From assembly GCA_947646585.1 (NCBI GenBank), contig CANSHD010000001.1, forward strand, positions 625,210 through 689,209: a DNA stretch of 64,000 nt, read 5' to 3'. Positions 24,180 to 32,285 of the stretch are shown one piece after another. Under the pieces are notes generated by a model. That model had not been told where the DNA came from. It searched no databases and was given only the letters and a program-made list of their open reading frames with translations. Each line of letters begins with the position of its first letter. The first letter of the stretch is position 1. The stretch is from an uncultured Alphaproteobacteria bacterium. Its GTDB lineage: Bacteria; Pseudomonadota; Alphaproteobacteria; Rs-D84. The translations under genes were made by a program, and so were the position numbers.

Positions 24180-24548
24180 ATGAAACAGTTGACGGACAGC
24201 GATATTGAAAAAATGTCTGCCGGGGAATTTACCCCGGACTTTAAAAGCGTAAACCGCTCTGTCCGGGCCCAGCTGTGCCTGGGGCACCTAATCCCGCCGG
24301 CGCCGGCCCCGTTGCCAAAGTGCCCGCGCCTTGACCTGCATCAATATACGGAGCAACAGGCCTGGGACGCGATAATGTCGTTGGCCGCATCGGGTGTTCG
24401 CGATGCCGTAATCATAACCGGGGCCAGCGGTATTTTACACCGCCTGTTCCCCGTATGGGCGACCGAAAGCGTATTGGCGCCGTATATCGTATCGTGGTCT
24501 CCCATAAACAACGGCAGTTTTGCGGTTAAATTTAAAAAGCAATCTTAA
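24180..24548 (+). CDS. Smr-domain protein
   Basis: 122 residues. The C-terminal 75 residues have the small-MutS-related pattern: LDLHQYTEQQAWDAIMSLAA, then DAVIITGASGILHRLFPVW. LDLH and the (I)TG.SG loop are the nuclease-type motifs of this fold, although the usual GKG is GAS here. Such proteins nick DNA or cleave RNA. Leaderless start. The last 17 nt overlap the convergent barrel gene. Confidence 0.7.
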   Translation: MKQLTDSDIEKMSAGEFTPDFKSVNRSVRAQLCLGHLIPPAPAPLPKCPRLDLHQYTEQQAWDAIMSLAASGVRDAVIITGASGILHRLFPVWATESVLAPYIVSWSPINNGSFAVKFKKQS

Positions 24549-25674
24549 CGGTCGCGTGTACGTCATGCGCGGTATAATCGCTGCGGCTGTGCAGGGTGTA
24601 TGCCGCCTCGGCGGCGATTTTCCCGCCGTACAGTCCGACGCCGCCGCCCGCGCGCAGTTCGGTTCTGTTCGGCGCGTGCACCGGCATGTCGTAGTGTTGG
24701 TTCGTTATAAGGCGCGTTGCAACCTTGTCTGTTCCGTTGTGGATTATTTCGTATCCGGCGCCGACCTTTACCGTGGGGCGCACAACCATGCCGCCTAGGG
24801 CGAATGTCAATCCGACGCTGGCGCCGGCATCAACGCTAAGCGTGTTGTACCACCACTTTTTGAAATCCTGGGCGGCGGCGTCAACGTGTTTTTCATTGAT
24901 AAGGCGCGTGTAACGCGTGGATATCTCCGGTGCCAGGGTTAAACGCCCGCGCCCCAGCACCATCCCGGTGGTGATTTGACCTGAATACAGGTCCGTGTCA
25001 AAAGAGGTTTTGTTCGCCACACCCGCGACGGTCTTATCCAAATCCCATTGTGTCTGGCCCGCGGCCAGCGCGATATTCATATACCATCCGTTCTCGCCCA
25101 TGTATTTTGTGAACAGACTGATTATGTCGCTGGCGCCGTCCGCCTTCAGCGGCATGTCATGCGTCTTGGATTTCGCATAAGTATACCCCACGCCGAACGC
25201 CAGACCGTCCGTCACATATGCGTACGCGCTGACCCCGGCGCCGCCGGTGCGCATTTCAAAATCGTCGTTCTTGTGGTGTTCGAATTTGTCCGTTCCGCCG
25301 ACGCCGTGCGCGTTCAGGACAAATGTCTTTGCGCCGCCCGCGCGCCGCGACACCAATGGCGTTGCCGCCGCCGCGTATGCCGCGTCCAGATGGCGCATGG
25401 CCTCAAATATCGTCATCGCCGTGTTGTTAAAGGCCAGCACGGACATAACGTCATACAGGCGCGCGTCGTTATGGGCGTCGTTCATTGCGCTCATGCGGGC
25501 CGCGATTGCCCCGCCGCGCATCGGTGTTCCGATAAGACTGTCCCATGCGTCTGCGGCCTGAACCAAGTATTGCGGGGCGTCCCTGTATTCCGCAATCGTA
25601 TTGCCCAGTGGTGTTGTCGCCCCATGCGCGGCGGCACTGAAACATAGCATGGCACATATGTAAATTTTTTTCAT
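24532..25674 (-). CDS. Autotransporter-type outer-membrane beta-barrel protein
   Basis: 380 residues from ATG 25674. Signal peptide MKKIYICAMLCFSAAAHGA, a short helical N-terminal part (about 20-110, Ala-rich), then about 250 residues of alternating strands (GVSAYAYVTDGLAFGVGYTY, WYMNIALAAGQTQW, LTLAPEISTRYTRL) ending HATVKIAF with the terminal Phe. This is the size of an autotransporter barrel, but the passenger is only ~100 residues, so it may be a barrel with a plug-like helix or a reduced autotransporter. Preceded by GGGGCGAG as ribosome site. Confidence 0.8.
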   Translation of the reverse strand: MKKIYICAMLCFSAAAHGATTPLGNTIAEYRDAPQYLVQAADAWDSLIGTPMRGGAIAARMSAMNDAHNDARLYDVMSVLAFNNTAMTIFEAMRHLDAAYAAAATPLVSRRAGGAKTFVLNAHGVGGTDKFEHHKNDDFEMRTGGAGVSAYAYVTDGLAFGVGYTYAKSKTHDMPLKADGASDIISLFTKYMGENGWYMNIALAAGQTQWDLDKTVAGVANKTSFDTDLYSGQITTGMVLGRGRLTLAPEISTRYTRLINEKHVDAAAQDFKKWWYNTLSVDAGASVGLTFALGGMVVRPTVKVGAGYEIIHNGTDKVATRLITNQHYDMPVHAPNRTELRAGGGVGLYGGKIAAEAAYTLHSRSDYTAHDVHATVKIAF

Positions 25675-25740
25675 GACTCGCCCCGTTTTTTGGGTTATGA
25701 TACGGGCGTCCCGATTGAATGTTAACAGGAACCATTTGCT

Positions 25741-26682
25741 ATGAAGAAAGTCAAGACCGTATATGACCATATACGTAGTAATAATTTAAAGACAATTTTG
25801 CTGGTCGCGCTGTTTCCGATAATCTTTATCGTGCTGGTGTTTTTGTTCTCGTGGATTGTTGTCCCGGCGTCCGACGCGTTGCAGGTTGCGCTGGGGGTTG
25901 CGATTCCGACCACCGCGGCATGCCTGATTTGGAGCGGGATATCATGGGCCTTTGGCGATTCCATGATATTAAGCGTCGCCGGCGCGCATGAAATCCATGA
26001 CACGGACCCGGCAAACCGTGAAATATTTCGCAGTGTGGAAAATGTTGCCTTGGCGGCGGGGCTGCCGACGCCGCGCGTGTATATTATCGACGACGATTCG
26101 ATGAACGCGTTCGCCACTGGGCGCAGTCCGCGCGACGCGTCAGTCGCGTTAACCCGCGGGATTATAAAGCGCTTGAACCGTCTGGAACTCGAAGGCGTCA
26201 TCGCCCATGAAATGTCGCATATCGGCAATCGCGATATTCGCCTAGATATGTTTTTGGTAACGGGTATTGGTGTGACCGTGTTCGCCGCGGATATCCTGCT
26301 GCGTGTTATCGCATCCGGTGGCGCCCGCAGCAATAACGACGATAACAAGTCTGCCGGCGCCGTGCTGCTGATGGTGTGGCTGGCGTTTATGGTGTTTAAC
26401 TTTATCATAACGCCGTTGCTGCGCATGGCGATTTCCCGTAATCGCGAATATGCCGCCGACGCCACCGGCGCCCAAATTACGCGCAATCCGCACGCGCTGG
26501 CGTCGGCACTGCGTAAAATTACCACGGACGCGCGCGTTGAATGCCTGGACCAGGTGAGTGCGATGTCCGCAATGTGCATTGCGAATCCCCGCGGCCCGCG
26601 TGAGTTCATTGGCGACCTGTTGGCGACGCACCCGCCTGTAGAAAAGCGTATCGCGCGACTGGAATCCATGCAGAAACAATAA
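25741..26682 (+). CDS. htpX: Membrane-bound zinc metalloprotease HtpX
   Basis: 313 residues, M48 family; degrades misfolded membrane proteins at the inner membrane. Two N-terminal TM helices (about 18-58), the zinc motif HEMSH (about 157-161) with the third ligand in NREYAADATGA, and a further hydrophobic pair around 175-240. Followed after 11 nt by tdk with its own ribosome site. Confidence 0.93.
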   Translation: MKKVKTVYDHIRSNNLKTILLVALFPIIFIVLVFLFSWIVVPASDALQVALGVAIPTTAACLIWSGISWAFGDSMILSVAGAHEIHDTDPANREIFRSVENVALAAGLPTPRVYIIDDDSMNAFATGRSPRDASVALTRGIIKRLNRLELEGVIAHEMSHIGNRDIRLDMFLVTGIGVTVFAADILLRVIASGGARSNNDDNKSAGAVLLMVWLAFMVFNFIITPLLRMAISRNREYAADATGAQITRNPHALASALRKITTDARVECLDQVSAMSAMCIANPRGPREFIGDLLATHPPVEKRIARLESMQKQ

Positions 26683-26693
26683 GGAACAATAAA

Positions 26694-27275
26694 ATGGCAA
26701 AATTACACTTTCACTATGGAACGATGAGCAGCTCCAAATCCGCCCAGTTGATTATCAACGCCTATAATTTGAACAACCAGGGCAAACAGACGGAAATAAT
26801 CAAACCACAGACGGACAACCGCTTCAGTGAAGACAAGGTAAATTCCCGCGTCGGCATATCGGCCAATGCGACGGTGTTAAAAACTTTGGACGGCTATGCG
26901 CCACACCCGGATACAAAAATGCTGTTAATTGACGAGATACAGTTTTTCTCGCCGTCCGATATCGATGCGCTGGTTCGCATTGCCGATAACACGCCGGTAA
27001 TCGTAATGTGCTATGGCTTAATGGTTGACAGCAATGAGCAGATTTTCCCCGCTTCGCGCCGCTTGGTAGAGGTCGGCGCCAAACTGCACCGCATGGAATC
27101 CATGTGCCAGATGCCGGGCTGTATGCATCTGGCGACGCATCATCTGCGCTTTGATGCGAATGGCCGCGTTGTGCGCGCCGGCGCCCAGATTGCCGTCGGG
27201 GACAGCAACTATAAATCGGTCTGCCGCATGCATTATAACCAGATGTATCACGGCCAAAATGAAAAGACGAAATAA
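26694..27275 (+). CDS. tdk: Thymidine kinase (type II)
   Basis: 193 residues. Phosphorylates thymidine in salvage. P-loop YGTMSSSKSAQLI (the usual Gly before Lys is Ser here), Walker B LLIDEIQFF with the catalytic Glu region, and the lasso/zinc part with Cys pairs CQMPGC and VCRMH. The unusual P-loop (SSSKS rather than SGKS or AGKS) is worth noting but the rest is intact. Cotranscribed with htpX. Confidence 0.88.
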   Translation: MAKLHFHYGTMSSSKSAQLIINAYNLNNQGKQTEIIKPQTDNRFSEDKVNSRVGISANATVLKTLDGYAPHPDTKMLLIDEIQFFSPSDIDALVRIADNTPVIVMCYGLMVDSNEQIFPASRRLVEVGAKLHRMESMCQMPGCMHLATHHLRFDANGRVVRAGAQIAVGDSNYKSVCRMHYNQMYHGQNEKTK

Positions 27276-27289
27276 TTCGTAATTATTTC

Positions 27290-27317
27290 TTGCATTTTGA
27301 ATAAATAGGTATAAAAT
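27290..27317 (+). promoter_or_regulatory. Promoter of tRNA-Arg
   Basis: TTGCAT (27290-27295), 16 nt, TAAAAT (27312-27317); +1 near 27324, five bases before the tRNA. Confidence 0.6.
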
Positions 27318-27328
27318 ATAACAACGTT

Positions 27329-27405
27329 GCGTCCATGGCTCAATTGGATAGAGCATCTGACTACGGATCAGAAGGTTGGGGGTTCGAATCCTCCTGGACG
27401 CGCCA
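27329..27405 (+). tRNA. tRNA-Arg (anticodon ACG)
   Basis: 77 nt including encoded CCA. Acceptor GCGTCCA/TGGACGC, anticodon loop CTACGGA with ACG, T-arm GGGGGTTCGAATCCTCC. The 3' 21 bases are repeated at 27554-27574. Confidence 0.97.
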
Positions 27406-27449
27406 GTTAAAATAAAAAATGCCGTGTACGGCATTTTTTATTTTAACTG
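27404..27449 (+). terminator. Palindromic terminator behind tRNA-Arg
   Basis: 46-nt palindrome: 22-nt arms are exact reverse complements around a central GT, with GC-rich middle (TGCCGTGTACGGCA) and A/T-runs. It begins within the CCA end of the tRNA. Confidence 0.85.
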
Positions 27450-27469
27450 ATTGGTTTAGAGGTGAGAAG

Positions 27470-27574
27470 CCCGGGGTTCGACAATGAGTAGTTGAGCCGA
27501 GCTTTGCGCTGGCGAAACGTCAGGAATGCCCCGCAGGCACAGCAGTGCCGAGGGAATCCTCCTGGACGCGCCAG
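27470..27574 (+). repeat. Disrupted second copy of the tRNA-Arg 3' part
   Basis: GGGGTTCGA (near 27472-27480) matches the T-arm of the tRNA, and 27554-27574 is an exact 21-nt copy of its 3' end (27386-27406), but about 73 nt with several small hairpins (for example GGCAC-AGCA-GTGCC) stand between them, inside what would be the T-loop. It looks like a former attachment site or tRNA duplicate split by a small inserted repeat. Confidence 0.6.
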
Positions 27575-27622
27575 AATTAAACCGACCTTGTGTCGGTTTT
27601 AATTTATTACAAGGGGGAAAAT

Positions 27623-27964
27623 ATGGCATCTAGTCCTGATTTTATAAAATTTGTTGCGGACCAGGTGGCGGCCGCCGGCGACAATATCCGTTATCGCAAA
27701 ATGTTTGGCGATTATATGTTGTACTGTGATGACCGTCCTGTGTTGCTGATATGCGACGATACGGTTTATGTAAAACAGATTCCCGAAACCATGGCGATAT
27801 TTGCCGCGCACGGCGTCACGCCGGATGCGGGCATTCCGTATAACGGCGCGCGCCCCCATTGGATTCTGGATATCGAAAATATTGATTTGTCGGTTGACAT
27901 GGTGCGTGAACTGGCACGCGTATTGCCGGTGCCAAAGCCAAAGAAAAAGAAAGTTTCAAAATAA
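27623..27964 (+). CDS. TfoX N-terminal-domain protein
   Basis: 113 residues from ATG 27623, with AAGGGGGAAA upstream. IRYRKMFGDYMLYCDDRPVLLICDDTVYVKQ is the TfoX/Sxy N-terminal fold. Ends in a Lys-rich tail (PKPKKKKVSK). In gammaproteobacteria TfoX affects competence; small single-domain versions like this have no known role. Ends at a terminator. Confidence 0.8.
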   Translation: MASSPDFIKFVADQVAAAGDNIRYRKMFGDYMLYCDDRPVLLICDDTVYVKQIPETMAIFAAHGVTPDAGIPYNGARPHWILDIENIDLSVDMVRELARVLPVPKPKKKKVSK

Positions 27965-27990
27965 AAAACGCCCGTTCGGGCGTTTTTTCT
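27963..27990 (+). terminator. Rho-independent terminator
   Basis: AAAAACGCCCGTTCGGGCGTTTTTT after the TfoX-like gene. Confidence 0.9.
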
Positions 27991-28036
27991 TAGTAACATA
28001 TAGCGTATTGATAGTACGTAAAAAAATAACGGTTTT

Positions 28037-28158
28037 ATATGCCTAATTTAATCGTACGTTTCATTTCAACATAAGTTTAATGCCGATTTGCGGCCCTTGT
28101 CAAGGCTGTTTTTATGCCGAACCCAATCCTAGGTTTTTTATCAGGAAAAGGGGGCTTT
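28037..28158 (+). promoter_or_regulatory. Leader of the 94-residue Cys-rich gene (class B-like)
   Basis: Begins near ATATGCCTAATTTAATCGTACG, similar to the leaders at 21.3 and 49.8 kb, and contains a second half ATGCCGAACCCAATCC (28114) comparable to ATGCCTAAAAAAATCG at 49858. A 12-codon reading frame MPNLIVRFIST starts at 28039. No terminator hairpin as clear as at 21.3 kb is seen. The promoter is weak (TTGATA near 28005). Confidence 0.4.
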
Positions 28159-28443
28159 ATGCTAAAAGTATTGTCTTTTGCGGTATTCGGCATTTTTGCG
28201 TTCGGCGCATCAAATGCCGAAACTGTTTGCAGGGTTTATAGCTGCAATATCGGATATTGGGCGGCCGAGTATTCTTGTTATCGGTGTGATTCATTACCGC
28301 GTGCAGATGGCGGAACACAATATGGCCAGACGCCGGCTGCGGGCCTCTATCAGCGTACGTCATGTTATGTGCCGTCTGGTGTAAAATATAAAGACAATAC
28401 GGGCGAGTATGAATTCGCTTCTAACTGCAACTATTCAATTTAA
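28159..28443 (+). CDS. Secreted small cysteine-rich protein with shared C-terminal motif
   Basis: 94 residues from ATG 28159 (AAAAGGGGG upstream). Signal peptide MLKVLSFAVFGIFAFGASNA; the mature part has nine Cys, starting TVCRVYSCNIGYW and with a YSCYRCDSLP turn. It ends SCYVPSG, YKDNTGEYEF, CNYSI, the shared ending. An upstream in-frame start (28114) belongs to the leader. Followed 11 nt later by a second Cys-rich gene. Function unknown. Confidence 0.65.
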   Translation: MLKVLSFAVFGIFAFGASNAETVCRVYSCNIGYWAAEYSCYRCDSLPRADGGTQYGQTPAAGLYQRTSCYVPSGVKYKDNTGEYEFASNCNYSI

Positions 28444-28454
28444 GGGGGGTAAAT

Positions 28455-29021
28455 ATGATACGGCGTACAACGGTTTTTACCTTTAAAATAACTGCGGTTT
28501 CATTAGCGATATATTTTGCACCAGTTGGTCACATAATATTATCACTGTTTGGTGTTCGTACCCATGACGGCAAAGCATATGCGGGAACCGTAACGTGTGT
28601 TGGTGGAGGCGCAAATCAAGACTATGAGTGTGGCGGAAGGTCTGGTACTTATTATCCAGGTAGTTCAGTACAATGTGTATGCGAAACAGATTCTGCGCAA
28701 ATAAAAGTGCTTAGATGTGAAGAAGAGCGCGGAAGTGGGGATATGTGGAGTGATGACAGAGGCTCTGCTTATTGGAAATTAGTTCAAAATTGTCATTATC
28801 TCAATGCATGCTCTCCTAATGGTTCAATTGAGGATTGCAGTACAGAGGCCCGATATTGTTCAAGAGTATGTACAAACGGTCGGTGGGGGGCATATGTTTG
28901 GGGAAATTGCAAACCTGGATACATAAAGCTTGGTGAGACATGCTTTGCAGAATGCTCTATTTCAAATGGTAAGGGTTATGAAGTTGAGGAAAGCTCTTCG
29001 TCGTCATCTTCTGAGGCATAA
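28455..29021 (+). CDS. Secreted cysteine-rich protein with Ser-rich tail
   Basis: 188 residues; AAGGGGGGT upstream of the ATG. N-terminal hydrophobic stretch (about 9-34), then a Cys-rich mature part with 19 Cys, including CSPNGSIEDCS, CSRVCTNGRWGAY and CKPGYIKLGETC, reminiscent of EGF- or Kazal-like small disulfide folds without matching one clearly. The end is EESSSSSSSEA, without the shared CY...C-x-Y motif. AT-richer than the next gene, with which it overlaps by about 44 nt. Confidence 0.6.
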   Translation: MIRRTTVFTFKITAVSLAIYFAPVGHIILSLFGVRTHDGKAYAGTVTCVGGGANQDYECGGRSGTYYPGSSVQCVCETDSAQIKVLRCEEERGSGDMWSDDRGSAYWKLVQNCHYLNACSPNGSIEDCSTEARYCSRVCTNGRWGAYVWGNCKPGYIKLGETCFAECSISNGKGYEVEESSSSSSSEA

Positions 29022-29772
29022 TCTGTTCACGCCGGCATTTGTGTATAACCGCCGGCTGGAGCCGAATTTATGGGCACCCGATATGCAGTTGCGCACCATG
29101 CCGTCAAATTCATTACAGATGATTGTCTGGCATTATATTGCGTACATGCAAAATGTCGGCCTGCCAATCAAAGATGAAGACATTGTGGATATATTTCTGC
29201 ACGGTTCCACATCAAATTATTATTACGACCCGACCAGTGATATTGACATTTGTATTGTTATGGATATGCGCAGGCTCTGCGCTGCATTGCCCGGAATTGA
29301 CATATTCGCCATGACCACGGCGTTAAAGATTGCATGGCTGCGCAGTCGTCGAATACGAATATACGGCCGCGGCATAGATATCAGTATTGTTGACGTGGCC
29401 CAGCCAAAATATGGCCCCGGCGTGTACAAGGTCGGTCCGGCGTATTCTTTGCCGCGCGATATGTGGATTCGGCGTCCCGTGCGTCTTAGCAATCAGGAAA
29501 TTCGTGCACTGCGCCGTCACGCAGACAAGATATATCGTCGTTATAAAAAATTGTTTCGGGAGTGTTACAAGAATAAAATGTCGGATACGTTTCTGGACAC
29601 GTTCCTCTCGCGTCTGTGGTCGGAACGTCGTGCGGCATATTCTTCCAGCCCGCTACAGCCCATCACGCCCGAAACAATGGCGTTCAGAATGATGCGCCGG
29701 TGCGGTGTCTTGAACAAGATAAAGGTGCGCCTGGAAACATTGAAAAATAAAAATTTTACATTGGACGCATAA
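28978..29772 (+). CDS. Nucleotidyltransferase-fold protein (pol beta superfamily)
   Basis: 264 residues from ATG 28978 (an earlier in-frame start at 28930 is possible). The NTase motif is seen as FLHGSTSNYYYDPTSDIDICIVMD: hG-S, then DxD for metals; a third acidic residue may be in GRGIDISIVDV. This is the minimal nucleotidyltransferase fold; targets may be RNA, protein or sugar. Basic C-terminal region (LRRHADKIYRRYKKLFR). It starts inside the Cys-rich gene, so coexpression is likely. Confidence 0.7.
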   Translation: MKLRKALRRHLLRHNLFTPAFVYNRRLEPNLWAPDMQLRTMPSNSLQMIVWHYIAYMQNVGLPIKDEDIVDIFLHGSTSNYYYDPTSDIDICIVMDMRRLCAALPGIDIFAMTTALKIAWLRSRRIRIYGRGIDISIVDVAQPKYGPGVYKVGPAYSLPRDMWIRRPVRLSNQEIRALRRHADKIYRRYKKLFRECYKNKMSDTFLDTFLSRLWSERRAAYSSSPLQPITPETMAFRMMRRCGVLNKIKVRLETLKNKNFTLDA

Positions 29773-29802
29773 AAAGAAACGCCCGGCAGGGCGTTTCTTT
29801 TG
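29773..29802 (+). terminator. Rho-independent terminator
   Basis: AAACGCCCGGCAGGGCGTTT with flanking A- and T-runs; can serve both convergent genes. Confidence 0.85.
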
Positions 29803-29819
29803 TTTTATGTAAGCATGGA

Positions 29820-30704
29820 TTAAATGCTGTCCGCATTTATCCAGCGGCCGTTCTGCAACAGACCCGGCGCCATGCCCTCGTTGCTGCGCAGGGAATCAAT
29901 CACACTGCGTGCCTGGGCCGCGTTCAGGCCGACAATACGCACCTTGTACAAATCTCCTTCCTTAACAACAACCGCGTTGCCGTATGTGCGCATGCGTGCC
30001 GCCATGGCGTTTGCGCTGTCTTCGGAATACAGGGCCGCCAGCTGTACGCTGTAATCGCCTGACGCAACAGGTGCTGCCGGGGTCGGCGTTGTCACTGTTT
30101 CCGTGACGGTTACGGTCTCGGTCACTGTCTGAACCGGTGTCGATGCACCGATTGTCGCATTCTTAACCTGCATTGACTGTTCCGGCAATACCTGAATCTG
30201 AATCTTTGCCTGGCCGTTCATGCCAATCTGGCGTGCCGCCGCCGGCGACAGATCCATAATACGTGTGTTGACGAACGGGCCGCGGTTGTTCACGCGAACA
30301 ACAACAGACTGGCCGTTGTCCAAATTCGTCACGCGTGCAATCGTCGGCAGGGGCAGCGTCTTGCTGGTCGCGACCATCTGGTTAACGTCAAAGGTTTCGC
30401 CGTTGCTGGTTTTTGTTCCGTTCAGTTCGGCTGGGATGATACCCGCAACGCCCGTCTGGTTGTATGTCATGTCTTCGACCGGGATGTACTGAACGTCTTC
30501 AACCTTGTACGCGCTACCGATATAGTACTTCGGTGCCGCCGCCAACAGGTATGCATTGTTCAACGTCTGGGAATCGGCCGTTGTAATCAACGTTTCTTCG
30601 CCAAAGCCGTCGGTGCCGTATCCGCCGCCGGTATTGTTGTTTGTGCCGGTTGTACATGCACCCAGCAATGCGGTCAACGCCGCCAAGGAAACTAGTTTTT
30701 TCAT
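29820..30704 (-). CDS. RlpA-like lipoprotein with SPOR domain, catalytic residues changed
   Basis: 294 residues. Lipoprotein signal with lipobox LLGAC (Cys16). Double-psi beta-barrel domain about 90-170, a Thr/Val-rich linker (about 185-205), C-terminal SPOR domain (about 215-285) that binds denuded glycan at division sites. RlpA of Pseudomonas is a lytic transglycosylase acting on such glycan. Of its essential residues the Glu is kept (SNGETFD), but AAHKTLPLP reads ATSKTLPLP (His to Ser) and VNDRGPF reads VNNRGPF (Asp to Asn). It is probably a septal glycan-binding protein with little or no catalysis. AAGGAG upstream. Confidence 0.82.
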   Translation of the reverse strand: MKKLVSLAALTALLGACTTGTNNNTGGGYGTDGFGEETLITTADSQTLNNAYLLAAAPKYYIGSAYKVEDVQYIPVEDMTYNQTGVAGIIPAELNGTKTSNGETFDVNQMVATSKTLPLPTIARVTNLDNGQSVVVRVNNRGPFVNTRIMDLSPAAARQIGMNGQAKIQIQVLPEQSMQVKNATIGASTPVQTVTETVTVTETVTTPTPAAPVASGDYSVQLAALYSEDSANAMAARMRTYGNAVVVKEGDLYKVRIVGLNAAQARSVIDSLRSNEGMAPGLLQNGRWINADSI

Positions 30705-30762
30705 GTGGAACTCCTTACATTCTTAATAAAGATTTTATCACATAAAAAAGCCGGTTTCAACT

Positions 30763-32232
30763 TTATTTTGTGGCGATGCGACGGTTGATTAAGAAGGCAA
30801 GCGGCAAATATATCACGCCGAATATTGCGATTGCCGCAAACAGTGTCCAAATACTGGCAATCGGCACGAACCACAGTGCCGCGCCCATAACCGCGGACAG
30901 TATGCCGAACGCCGTAATCGCGCGCAGGGTGCCGCCATATATCCGTACCAGACCGCGCCGACGGCATGCACGACCCAGCAGATAGTTCTTTAAATACCCG
31001 CTGATTACGATTCCGACCGGAATCGCCAGGTATCCGATAAGCGGGAACGCCGCCACGTATATGACCGCCGCCGCCCCCAGAGACACCATGCTGGTCTTTA
31101 CCGGGGTCTTTACATCCTGGCTGGCGTACAGTGTCTTGCTGTAAATCTGGCTGACCAGCATCGCGGGCAGCACGAATACCTGAATCATAATCGCCATCGC
31201 CACGGCATGGGTCGATGCGGACGTCCATGCGCCGTATTCGAACAGGTATTTGATAATAGGCTCGGCCAATACGAACAGGCCCGCCACGCACGGCATCAAC
31301 AGCATCAACGAACGTCGCATGGACGAGTTTTGCTGAATATACACGCTGCGCATGTTTTTATCCGCCAGCGCGTTCGATATCGACGACATCAGGACTGTCC
31401 CCACAGCCAGACCAATCATCGCGAACGGCAACTGCACGATGCGGTCGGAATAGTACAGCCATGACACAGCGCCGCTTTGGAAGCTGGCGACCAGGGTGCC
31501 GACAATAATGGTTATTTGGTAAAATCCGCTGCCGACAATGCTGATGCTTAAGCGTTTCAGCATGCTTTTTATCCCCGGGGTCCAGCGTGGAATAACCAGA
31601 CGCAGGCCGAAATGCTTGCTGCGAATGCGGTGCCACAATACGGCCACCTGAATCACGCCGGACAAAACGACCGTTCCCGCCATAATGTACAGAATTGTCC
31701 CCGGCGCGTAAAACGAGCTAAGCAATAATGCGCCGATTAGCATTATGTTTAACAGCACCGGCATAAACGCGGCCAGTAAAAAGCGCGAAAACGCGTTCAG
31801 CACCGCGGACAAAAATGCGGCCGCGCATACGAATATCACATATACGAACATTATGCGCGATATGACGACGGTTGTTTCCATCTTGCCCGGTTCGGCATCA
31901 AATCCGGGCGCCAGAATCCATATGACCAGTGGCATGAATATTTCAAACAGCAACGCAATCCCCAGCAGGGTAAGCGCCAGCCACGAGAATACATTCTTGG
32001 CAAACCCCTCGTCCTTTTTTGAATCCGCATACATCGGGATAAATATGGCCGACAGGGCGCCTTCGCCCAGCAAATCCCGAAACAGATTCGGCAGCTTAAA
32101 CGCCGCCAAAAATATGTCGGACAGTCTTCCCGCGCCCAAAACGCGTGCGATTAACATGTCGCGAACAAAGCCGAATATACGGCTGACACCTGTCATGGCG
32201 CCAACCCCGAAAATATGTTTGCCTAGTTTCAT
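30763..32232 (-). CDS. murJ: Lipid II flippase MurJ
   Basis: 489 residues, about 14 TM helices, MOP superfamily. Moves lipid II across the inner membrane for peptidoglycan synthesis. The N-terminus (GVGAMTGVSRIFGFVRDMLIA) and the LPNLFRDLLGEGALSAIFIP region are diagnostic, with the conserved Arg residues of the central cavity. Leaderless start: minus strand TTGATT-N18-TATAAT with +1 on the ATG at 32232. Confidence 0.95.
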   Translation of the reverse strand: MKLGKHIFGVGAMTGVSRIFGFVRDMLIARVLGAGRLSDIFLAAFKLPNLFRDLLGEGALSAIFIPMYADSKKDEGFAKNVFSWLALTLLGIALLFEIFMPLVIWILAPGFDAEPGKMETTVVISRIMFVYVIFVCAAAFLSAVLNAFSRFLLAAFMPVLLNIMLIGALLLSSFYAPGTILYIMAGTVVLSGVIQVAVLWHRIRSKHFGLRLVIPRWTPGIKSMLKRLSISIVGSGFYQITIIVGTLVASFQSGAVSWLYYSDRIVQLPFAMIGLAVGTVLMSSISNALADKNMRSVYIQQNSSMRRSLMLLMPCVAGLFVLAEPIIKYLFEYGAWTSASTHAVAMAIMIQVFVLPAMLVSQIYSKTLYASQDVKTPVKTSMVSLGAAAVIYVAAFPLIGYLAIPVGIVISGYLKNYLLGRACRRRGLVRIYGGTLRAITAFGILSAVMGAALWFVPIASIWTLFAAIAIFGVIYLPLAFLINRRIATK

Positions 32233-32239
32233 GGAATGG

Positions 32240-32269
32240 ATTATACTGCCCTTTGTAAAATAAAATCAA
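32240..32269 (-). promoter_or_regulatory. Leaderless promoter of murJ
   Basis: Minus strand TTGATT (32264-32269), 18 nt, TATAAT (32240-32245), 7 nt, ATG 32232. Confidence 0.65.
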
Positions 32270-32285
32270 GACAGGAATGAAACCA

